This document shows positions 5,688-11,902 of a DNA stretch of 11,902 bases, piece after piece. Positions within the stretch are counted from its first letter, which is position 1. Every line of letters begins with the position of its first letter. The notes beneath the pieces were generated by a model that was given only the letters and a program-made list of their open reading frames with translations, made no database searches and was not told the DNA's origin. Source of the DNA: Planctomycetota bacterium (GTDB lineage: Bacteria > Planctomycetota > Planctomycetia > Pirellulales > Thermoguttaceae); NCBI GenBank assembly GCA_015661985.1, contig DQVB01000170.1:1-11902 (forward strand), read 5' to 3'. The translations under genes were made by a program, and so were the position numbers.

Positions 5688-6138
5688 GCCGCCTACTCCA
5701 CTTCTGCTCTATGATCCCCCGTCGCCTGGCGCGCCCCGCGGTCATGTCTTTTTACGCTGCGGCAGCTGTTCAGGCCAGTCCACCAGAATGACGGCCCGGC
5801 GCTGTCCAGAAAACGGGGCAGCGAAGTCTTGCAATAACCGCGGTCGGTGATAAGCTAGGCGCACGGTTAGCGCGGGTTGGGTTGGGGATGTCCAGCCCTG
5901 GCTGCTTGACGCGGCGGAGGTGGCCGGGCATTCGCAGCGGGCAACACGACCAGCACGACTGGTATTCCGCCTGTCCGGCCGAGGCATCCAGGGGGGGCTC
6001 GGGCCGGCAGAACTCGGGGGTTGGCTGGACTCTGGGTACGAGCCATTTTCGCCCTCGTGGGCTGCGGTCCGGCGATGGTTTGGTTGAGGCCTGAGTCGGT
6101 CAGGCACACACTCGGATTCCTGGAGCCGGAGTCTTTTC
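5688..6138. other. Divergent intergenic region between ZIP transporter and exporter operon
   Basis: These 451 nt carry no confidently called gene. On the minus strand a short frame ends with a stop at 5742-5744, 54 nt before the transporter ATG; its last 40 or so residues look protein-like (see findings), but no start with a ribosome binding site is present. On the plus strand TTGCAA (5829-5834), 16 nt, then an extended -10-like TGATAAGCT (5848-5856) is a weak promoter candidate for the exporter operon, about 280 nt upstream of its first ATG. A small hairpin ACCAG/CTGGT lies at 5949-5963. The plus-strand frame starting at 6021 is rejected because it runs through the next gene out of frame. 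Confidence 0.45.
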
Positions 6139-8688
6139 ATGCGCCGGGCCGGCACGATTCTGTGGATTGGGGGATCATGCCTTTTGTTGGCAGCGGGTTG
6201 CGGGGGGATGGTCTGGGCTGGCCAGCCCCCGGGGCCGGTGTCCGTGCAGGCGGTTTCCCGGGCCGGGTTGGGCCGTTATCGGCCGGGCCGATGGGGGATT
6301 GTCACCGCCCAGGCTACGAACCGTTCGGACCAGCCTGCGGAGGCGATGGCGACGGTCTACGTGGCCGGCCAGTCGCGCCACCAATATGCGCGGCGCATGT
6401 GGCTCCCGCCGCGCAGTTACCGCCGTTCCTGGTGTCCACTCAAGATGCCGGACATCCCGCGGCGGTACGGCGCGGTGGAGGTCGTTTCGCTGGCCGTGGG
6501 CTATCAGGGGGGCATGGAGGTCCTGTGGGAAGACGCGTCCGGGAATCGGCGGCCTTCGGGACTGCTGCCGTTGGATCATGTCCGAGGCACGACCGCCTCG
6601 GTGGGCCATCGCCGCTTGAGTTCGCCCTTCGGAGAGGAGCCGGAGGCGACGGAGGAGGTCCGGCGTTTGGTGCAGGCGTTCAACGAGGCGGGCGGCCTGC
6701 CCATGATCGTCCTGGGCTTGGGTGGGAAGTTCCTTGTACCGATCCCGGAAGCCTTGGACGGGCTGGACTACCTGGTCGTTGCGGGCGACCAGTTGGCCAC
6801 CGACGCCGCGGCGCTGCGAGCGGTGCGGCAGTGGCTGCTGGGCGGCCGCACGCTCTGGGTGACGCTGGACCGGGTCAGCCCGCACACGGTGGAGCTGTTG
6901 CTGGGCGATGTGTTCGATTGCCAGGTGGTGGACCGGGTGGGGCTGACGTCGGTCGAGATCCAAGACGGGAAAACGGGCGAGCCGGTTGGGGACGAGGGTC
7001 CGCAAGAGTATGAGGACCCGGTGGAGATGGTGCGCGTGGTGACTTCAGGGGCGGAGGTGATTTACCGGGTGAACGGCTGGCCAGCTGCCTTGCTCTATCG
7101 GGCCGGACGGGGCCGGGTTTTCATCACGACGTTGGGGCCGAGGGGTTGGCTGCGCCGGCGGCAGGCGGACGAGCCGCCTCCGTTGCGGGCCCCTTACTAT
7201 CCGCCGTGGACGGCCACAGGGGCGCTGCTTCAGCTGGCTTACCGGATGGTCCAGCCGCCCAGCGTGACCCCCGAGTTGGAGCCCCACAGCTTGGCTCCTT
7301 TCCTCTCAGAACAGATCGGCTATCGCATCTTGCCTCGCGGCACGGTCCTCAGCACGCTGGGCGGGTTCTGTGTGGTTGTCGGTTTGGCCGCCTTGTGGTT
7401 GCGGCGTCGTGGGCGGGCTGAACGACTCATCTGGGTGGTCCCCCTGTTGGCCACGGTCGCGGCTGCGGCGTTGGTCGCCCTGGGGGCTCGCAGCCGGCAA
7501 GCCGTACCGCCCACGGTGGCCATGGGCCAAGTGGTCTACGTGGAGCCGGGGATGGGCGTGGCGGAGGCATCGGGGCTGATGGCTTTGTACAATCAAAAGG
7601 CTCACCGGGGTCCGCTGGGTGCGCGCCGTGGCGGCCTCTTCAACCCCGATCTGTCCGGCGGTGAGATGCGGACCCGGCGGATGGTGTGGACCGACCTGGA
7701 CGCTTGGCACTGGGAAAACGTCACGTTGCCGCCCGGGGTGCGGATGGCCTCGTTCCGCCAAACGATCAGGTTGGATCAGCCGGTGGACTGCCGCGCCCGC
7801 TTCGACGCTGAGGGGTTGATGGGCACCTTGGTTCCCGGGCCCTTGGGCGGCGCGTCGGATCCGGTCCTCGTGTTGCCCGGCGGCGGGACCATGGCCCCGC
7901 GGCTTGCGGAAGACGGCCGCTTCGTGGCCGGCCCGGCCGAGGTATTGGCCCGCGGCCAATTCATCGGGGCGGAGCTGCTGGACGACCGCCAGCGGAGGCG
8001 GCAAGTGGTCTACGGCCGGCTGCTGACCGACCGGACGCTTCGACGCACGGACCGCCCGCTGTTGCTGTTTTGGGCCCCCCCGCTCGATTTGGGGTTCCGT
8101 TTGCCCGAGGACGCCCGGCAGACCGGTTCGGCGTTGGTCATGGTGCCCTTGCGGATCGAACCCAGCGCCCCGGGCACTCGGGTGAGGGTTCCTTCGGCGT
8201 GTTTGCCCTTCCGCTGTGTGGAGGGTCTGGAGACCCATCGTTCGGCGGCGTACAACAACCAGCACGGCGAATGGCTCGAATGCCGGACACCCAGCCGGGT
8301 GTGGCTCCGATTTCAGGTGCCGCAGTCGGTCTTGCCGCTGGCGGTCGAGGAGGCCACGTTGACGGTCCGGATCGAGGCCCCGGAGCGGGAGGTGGAGCTG
8401 CAGGCCGTGGCCGAGGGCCAGGCGAGGACGTTGGTGCGACGAGAAAGTCCCATGGAGAGCATCCAGGTCGAGGTGGACGAACCGGGACTTCTCCGTTTGG
8501 ACGCCGACGGAGGCCTGATCTTGGGCATTGTGGTGGGGCAGCAGAAGACCGAGGGGCCGGTGCTGACGGTGGACGGCAAAGGGTCTTTGCCTTGGAGGAT
8601 CGAGCACGTGGCGCTGGAGCTGGTCGGCACGGTGCTCGCTGGCCCGTCGGTCGAGGTGGCCCGCACGGGCCGCCGAGGGACCAGGTGA
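6139..8688 (+). CDS. Large membrane-anchored periplasmic accessory protein of ABC-2 exporter operon
   Basis: The protein has 849 residues, with an ATG preceded by GGAG at 7-nt spacing. The N-terminus is a signal sequence (hydrophobic 7-22) with either a lipobox-like AAGC ending at Cys-21 or a signal peptidase I site after Val-Trp-Ala-27. Residues 30-170 look like an extracytoplasmic beta domain. Residues about 175-370 resemble a class I glutamine-amidotransferase-like Rossmann fold (the stretch YLVVAGDQLA, then LRAVRQWLLGGRTLWV), with no visible G-x-C-x-G nucleophile elbow, so it is probably non-catalytic. Two transmembrane helices follow at about 401-421 and 429-450, joined by a short Arg-rich loop. 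A second, roughly 400-residue extracytoplasmic part is mostly beta in character. The gene heads an operon with an ABC ATPase and ABC-2 permease. The amidotransferase-like fold beside such a pair recalls GldG, but the central helices differ from it. The molecular role is unknown. Confidence 0.85.
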   Translation: MRRAGTILWIGGSCLLLAAGCGGMVWAGQPPGPVSVQAVSRAGLGRYRPGRWGIVTAQATNRSDQPAEAMATVYVAGQSRHQYARRMWLPPRSYRRSWCPLKMPDIPRRYGAVEVVSLAVGYQGGMEVLWEDASGNRRPSGLLPLDHVRGTTASVGHRRLSSPFGEEPEATEEVRRLVQAFNEAGGLPMIVLGLGGKFLVPIPEALDGLDYLVVAGDQLATDAAALRAVRQWLLGGRTLWVTLDRVSPHTVELLLGDVFDCQVVDRVGLTSVEIQDGKTGEPVGDEGPQEYEDPVEMVRVVTSGAEVIYRVNGWPAALLYRAGRGRVFITTLGPRGWLRRRQADEPPPLRAPYYPPWTATGALLQLAYRMVQPPSVTPELEPHSLAPFLSEQIGYRILPRGTVLSTLGGFCVVVGLAALWLRRRGRAERLIWVVPLLATVAAAALVALGARSRQAVPPTVAMGQVVYVEPGMGVAEASGLMALYNQKAHRGPLGARRGGLFNPDLSGGEMRTRRMVWTDLDAWHWENVTLPPGVRMASFRQTIRLDQPVDCRARFDAEGLMGTLVPGPLGGASDPVLVLPGGGTMAPRLAEDGRFVAGPAEVLARGQFIGAELLDDRQRRRQVVYGRLLTDRTLRRTDRPLLLFWAPPLDLGFRLPEDARQTGSALVMVPLRIEPSAPGTRVRVPSACLPFRCVEGLETHRSAAYNNQHGEWLECRTPSRVWLRFQVPQSVLPLAVEEATLTVRIEAPEREVELQAVAEGQARTLVRRESPMESIQVEVDEPGLLRLDADGGLILGIVVGQQKTEGPVLTVDGKGSLPWRIEHVALELVGTVLAGPSVEVARTGRRGTR

Positions 8689-8757
8689 ACGGTCGACGGA
8701 AAGCATGGGGAACCGGGATGGCTTTTTAACGGCCCGTACGGCGAAAGGGAGCCAACC

Positions 8758-9750
8758 ATGTCGGCGGACGAACCTGTGGTGGTGACACGCCATTTGACCA
8801 AGCGATTCGGGAGCTTGACTGCGGTGGACGACGTCTCCCTCTCCCTGCACCGCGGCCAAATCCTCGGTTTCATCGGGCCGAACGGCGCGGGCAAGACGAC
8901 GACGATCCGGATCCTGGTCGGGCTGATGCGACCCACCAGCGGATCGGCCAGCGTGGCCGGGGCGGACTGTGTGCGCGAGGCGCGGAAGATCAAACGGCTG
9001 GTGGGCTACATGCCGGACAACTTCGGCTATTACGACAACATGCGGGTGCGCGAATACCTGGACTTCTTCGGTGCGGCCTTCGGGCTGTCTCGCCGACGGC
9101 GAAGGCGGCGGATCGATGAGGTGATGGAGATGACCGGCTGTCGCGACCTGCAGGATCGCTTTGTGGAGAGCCTCAGCCACGGGATGAAACAGCGCGTCGG
9201 ATTGGCGAGAACCCTGCTGCACGATCCCCAGGTGCTCATCCTGGATGAACCGGCCAACGGACTGGACCCAGAAGCGCGGATCGAGATGCGCCAGATCCTG
9301 GTGCGATTGGCCCGCATGGGAAAGGCGTTGCTGGTGACCAGCCATATCCTCCCGGAACTGGCCCGGATCTGCGACCAGGTGGCCATCCTCAGCCGCGGCA
9401 AGCTCCGGGCCTTCGGCACGCTGGCCGACATCATGCGTAGCGTGAGTCGACGGCGGATGATCGAGCTGCAGCTGCTCGTCCGCGATCAACTGGACGAGGC
9501 GGCGCAGCTGATCCGTCAGGCGATCGAGGAGGATGGCCAGGTGGTGGCGTCGGCGACGGAAAACGTGGTACGGTTCCGCACCAGCCGGTCGGAGACGGAG
9601 ATGAGCGATCTGTTGGAGCGCCTGATCCAGCAGGGGATCAAGGTGGCCCAGTTCCGCGAAGTCCACACGGATCTGGAGGACGCCTTCCTTTCGGTGACCC
9701 GCACCGACGGACAGCCGGCCGCGGCGGCAGTTTCGGGAGAGCGATCGTGA
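8758..9750 (+). CDS. ABC-2 type exporter ATP-binding protein
   Basis: This 330-residue cytoplasmic ATPase powers the permease encoded directly after it. Motifs in order are Walker A GPNGAGKTT (40-48), the Q-loop region GYMPDNFGYYDNM with Asp-87 where Gln or Glu is usual, signature LSHGMKQ (139-145) in place of LSGGQ, Walker B VLILDEP (159-165) with Asp-163/Glu-164, D-loop NGLDP (167-171) and H-loop His-196 in LLVTSHILPE. An Arg run (112-118) lies between the Q-loop and the signature. The C-terminal 100 or so residues form the accessory domain common in CcmA/NatA-type exporter ATPases. The ribosome binding site AAGGGAG lies 6 nt before the ATG. The stop TGA overlaps the permease start, which implies translational coupling. 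The ABC-2 exporter class is secure; the substrate is not determined. Confidence 0.95.
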   Translation: MSADEPVVVTRHLTKRFGSLTAVDDVSLSLHRGQILGFIGPNGAGKTTTIRILVGLMRPTSGSASVAGADCVREARKIKRLVGYMPDNFGYYDNMRVREYLDFFGAAFGLSRRRRRRRIDEVMEMTGCRDLQDRFVESLSHGMKQRVGLARTLLHDPQVLILDEPANGLDPEARIEMRQILVRLARMGKALLVTSHILPELARICDQVAILSRGKLRAFGTLADIMRSVSRRRMIELQLLVRDQLDEAAQLIRQAIEEDGQVVASATENVVRFRTSRSETEMSDLLERLIQQGIKVAQFREVHTDLEDAFLSVTRTDGQPAAAAVSGERS

Positions 9751-11402
9751 CCAACCCGATCATCGAACGGGAGCTGGTCGGTGCCCTGCGCACGCGCAAG
9801 GCGGCGGCCTTCCTGGTAGGCGTGGCCGTCTTGTTCACTGTGATCGTAGCGCTGCGCTGGCCGACCGATGCCCGAGTGGCCCTTTCCGGTTCGGGCTCTC
9901 AGCAGATGTGTCGGTTGTTCGCCTACGGTCTTTTGGCGGCCCTCCTGCTGCTGGTGCCCGGCTTTCCGGCCACGTCGATCGTGCGTGAGAAAAAGCAGGG
10001 GACGCTGGAGCTGCTGCTCAATTCGTCCATCAAGCCGTGGGGCATTTACCTGGGCAAGCTGGTGGGGGTGATGGGCCTTGTGGTCTTGTTGGTGGCCACG
10101 AGTTTGCCGGCCGCGGCGGCCTGTTACGCCATGGGCGGCGTGGGGCTCGGCCAGCTGGCCACGCTGTACTTGGTGTTGCTGGTGATGGCTCTCGAGTACA
10201 CGGCCCTGGGACTGCTGGTCAGCAGCTACTGCAATTCGACCGATTCGGCGCTGCGCGTCACGTACGGCCTGGTGCTTCTGGCTGCCCTGGTCACCGTCGG
10301 CCCCCATCTGTTTCTGGAGGGCAAGGGCGGGCCGTACGCCCAACTGGCTGCCCGATTGCGCTACATTTCCCCGATTCCCGCCGTCATGGAGTTGGTGGGC
10401 CAAAGCGATTGGAGCGGGCGGGGGGTCATCTCGGCCAGGGGGGCGCCGGGGCGCTTCCTGCTGGTGGCCGTCATCAGCACACTGGCGATGATGGGTGCCA
10501 CGATCGCCCGGCTGAACCACCGGATCTTCGACCGGGCGCGGCCCCAGGGGCGGATCACCGACGAACGATCGCTGGTGGTTCGCCTCTTCCGCCGCCTGGT
10601 CTTTCTGGTCGACCCGCAGCGGCGCAAACGGGGTATCGCCCCCTTGGTCAATCCGGTGATGGTCAAGGAGTTCCGCAGCCGCCGCTTCGGCCGTATCCAC
10701 TGGGTCCTTCGCTTGGTGGCTGCCTGCGCCGTGATCTCGTTGACCCTGGCGTACCTGACCACCGCCGGCACCCTGGACTGGGGCGTGGAGACCATCGGCG
10801 GGATCATGGCCATGCTCCAGGTGGGTTTGATCGTGCTGTTGGCGCCCAGCCTGGCAGGAGGCCTGATCAGTTCGGAGCGGGAAAGCGGCGGCTGGGAACT
10901 GCTCAGGATGACGCCCTTGTCGGCTCGCTCCATCGTGTGCGGCAAGCTGATGAGCGTCCTGTGGACCCTCTTGCTGGTGCTGCTGGCCACTGTGCCCGGG
11001 TATTTGGTGGTGATCGCCATCAAGCCGGAGCTGTGGTATCAGGTTTCCCGGGTGCTGGTGTGTCTGGTGTTGACCGCCGTGTTCGCCATGCTGTTAAGCG
11101 CGGCGATGAGCAGCATCTTCCGGCGTACGGCAGTGGCCACAGCGGTCGCGTACACGCTGCTGGTCGGCATTTGCGGCGGCACGCTTCTGATTTGGTTCGC
11201 CCGGAACGCCCCCTTCGGCCGGGAGGTGGTGGAGGCGGCCCTGAAGCTGAACCCGCTGGCCGCGGCTCTGGGGATAATCCGCATGGCTGACTTCGCCCAA
11301 TACGATCTGCTGCCGGCCAACTGGTGGATCACCGGCTATCTGTCGGCCGCGTGTCTGTTGATCCTGGTGTTTCAGACGTGGCGGCTGACGCGGCCCCAAT
11401 GA
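9747..11402 (+). CDS. Duplicated (two-half) ABC-2 type permease
   Basis: The permease has 551 residues and starts at a GTG that overlaps the ATPase stop in GTGA, with GGGAG at 9735-9739 serving as ribosome binding site. It has about twelve predicted transmembrane helices in two similar halves. Half 1 opens with NPIIERE (3-9), half 2 with NPVMVKE (302-308). Each has an acidic coupling-type segment after its second helix: REKKQGTLELL (80-90) matches SERESGGWELL (376-386), both followed by a similar stretch ending in GKL (103-105 and 399-401). The halves are joined by a basic, polar linker (about 253-300). Most ABC-2 permeases carry six helices and dimerise, so this fused form may supply a whole permease from one chain. 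It sits between its ATPase and a HEAT-type secreted protein gene and is probably part of one exporter complex in the inner membrane. Confidence 0.93.
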   Translation: MTNPIIERELVGALRTRKAAAFLVGVAVLFTVIVALRWPTDARVALSGSGSQQMCRLFAYGLLAALLLLVPGFPATSIVREKKQGTLELLLNSSIKPWGIYLGKLVGVMGLVVLLVATSLPAAAACYAMGGVGLGQLATLYLVLLVMALEYTALGLLVSSYCNSTDSALRVTYGLVLLAALVTVGPHLFLEGKGGPYAQLAARLRYISPIPAVMELVGQSDWSGRGVISARGAPGRFLLVAVISTLAMMGATIARLNHRIFDRARPQGRITDERSLVVRLFRRLVFLVDPQRRKRGIAPLVNPVMVKEFRSRRFGRIHWVLRLVAACAVISLTLAYLTTAGTLDWGVETIGGIMAMLQVGLIVLLAPSLAGGLISSERESGGWELLRMTPLSARSIVCGKLMSVLWTLLLVLLATVPGYLVVIAIKPELWYQVSRVLVCLVLTAVFAMLLSAAMSSIFRRTAVATAVAYTLLVGICGGTLLIWFARNAPFGREVVEAALKLNPLAAALGIIRMADFAQYDLLPANWWITGYLSAACLLILVFQTWRLTRPQ

Positions 11403-11414
11403 AGGTCATTGTCG

Positions 11415-11902
11415 ATGAATATGGTTGCGGAGTGGATGGGGGGTGACCGGCGAGGGCGTGCTGGGGGAGTCGTCGCCGGGGCTGTGCTGTTGGCCGTCTC
11501 GGTTGCTGCGGCCGGCGAGCCGGAGATTGAGTTGGCCATGTACGGCGACCCGAGGGTGACGATCCCGGATGTGGAGGAGACGATATCGCCCGAGCTGCTT
11601 CCGCTGTGGCTCCAGGCGTTGGCAGCGCCCGAGGCGGATTTGCAGCGCCAGGCGGCCGACGCGATCGCCATGGTCCATCAGAATGGTTTGAGGGATATGA
11701 GCGAAGCGGCCGACTCGCTCATGGCCTTGTTGCGGCGCGAGGATCTGCATCCGGTGGTGGCCCAGGCGGTTTGCCGCTGCCTAGTGGTGCTCGACGCCCG
11801 CCAGGCCGCCGACTTGCTGTACGAGTGGGCCAGGCGGCAGCCGGGCGAGCTGGCCCGGATCGTGGAGCCCGCCCTGGCTCGATGGGATTACCGCCCCATC
11901 CG
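11415..11902 (+). CDS. Exported HEAT-type helical repeat protein, N-terminal part (runs off right edge)
   Basis: From the ATG at 11415 the frame stays open to the window end, giving 162 residues. The start lies 12 nt after the permease stop, with GAAGG at 11401-11405 as ribosome binding site at 9-nt spacing; a second ATG at 11421 is a poorer choice. An unusually long, basic n-region (residues 1-15) precedes a hydrophobic stretch (18-32) and a likely signal peptidase I cleavage after Ala-Ala-Ala-33. The mature part begins with an acidic segment that is followed from about residue 58 by Ala/Leu-rich amphipathic helices in pairs (about 59-91, 96-127 and 128-156), as in HEAT or ARM-like repeats that mediate protein-protein contact. 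It is the fourth gene of the exporter operon and probably a periplasmic partner. The repeat family assignment is inference from helix pattern. Confidence 0.75.
   Translation, partial: MNMVAEWMGGDRRGRAGGVVAGAVLLAVSVAAAGEPEIELAMYGDPRVTIPDVEETISPELLPLWLQALAAPEADLQRQAADAIAMVHQNGLRDMSEAADSLMALLRREDLHPVVAQAVCRCLVVLDARQAADLLYEWARRQPGELARIVEPALARWDYRPI

Noticed and set aside
6021..7013. Plus-strand open frame whose first residues look like a membrane segment
   Set aside because: From 6139 on it is a frame-shifted shadow of the 849-residue gene; Gly/Arg/Pro-rich product, no ribosome binding site.
7306..9666. Long minus-strand open frame of 786 codons opposite the accessory protein and ATPase genes
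   Set aside because: It lies antisense to two well-supported genes; its product is rich in His, Arg, Gln and Pro with no recognisable domain, a typical by-product of high-GC codon use.
9516..10700. Minus-strand open frame of 394 codons opposite ATPase and permease
   Set aside because: Its product is dominated by Gln, His, Arg and Ala and lies opposite confidently assigned exporter genes.

Overview
The window is GC-rich throughout. Its gene content points to a member of the Planctomycetota, most likely of the Pirellulales. The clues are a Gfo/Idh/MocA oxidoreductase exported by the Tat pathway, a tiny lipoprotein with a C-terminal pattern I associate with planctomycete genomes, a ZIP transporter of the GufA/ZIP11 type, and an ABC-2 exporter operon with a very large accessory membrane protein and a HEAT-type secreted protein. 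This assignment rests on protein style, not on a phylogenetic marker. No RNA gene, mobile element, CRISPR array or prophage signature was seen.

Layout. (1) 1-540, minus strand: N-terminal part of a secreted, Pro/Ser/Gly-rich protein that runs off the left edge. (2) 541-874: a divergent intergenic region with a tandem 9-bp repeat, a terminator-like hairpin with a T-tract, and a candidate promoter. (3) 875-1126: small lipoprotein. (4) 1445-2170: RluB/RsuA-type 23S/16S rRNA pseudouridine synthase, starting at a GTG set by a strong ribosome binding site. (5) 2385-3326: PyrK, the electron-transfer subunit of dihydroorotate dehydrogenase B, behind a leader with several hairpins. (6) 3470-4783: Tat-exported Gfo/Idh/MocA oxidoreductase whose usual Glu-Lys-Pro motif reads Glu-Ile-Thr. 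(7) 4878-5687, minus strand: ZIP-family metal transporter, convergent with the oxidoreductase. (8) 5688-6138: divergent intergenic region. (9) 6139 to the right edge: four tightly spaced plus-strand genes, namely an 849-residue membrane/periplasmic protein, an ABC ATPase, a 12-helix ABC-2 permease made of two fused homologous halves, and the start of an exported HEAT-type protein.

How the genes work together. The left half is a set of housekeeping or single-function genes with separate leaders and no shared pathway. The right half reads as one operon: the ATPase and permease overlap by 4 nt, the HEAT-type gene starts 12 nt after the permease stop, and the 849-residue gene lies 69 nt upstream of the ATPase. 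Together they look like an ABC-2 type exporter with two dedicated extracytoplasmic partners, reminiscent of but not equal to the GldA-GldF-GldG set. Its substrate cannot be told from the sequence. This operon is the best candidate here for an undescribed system.
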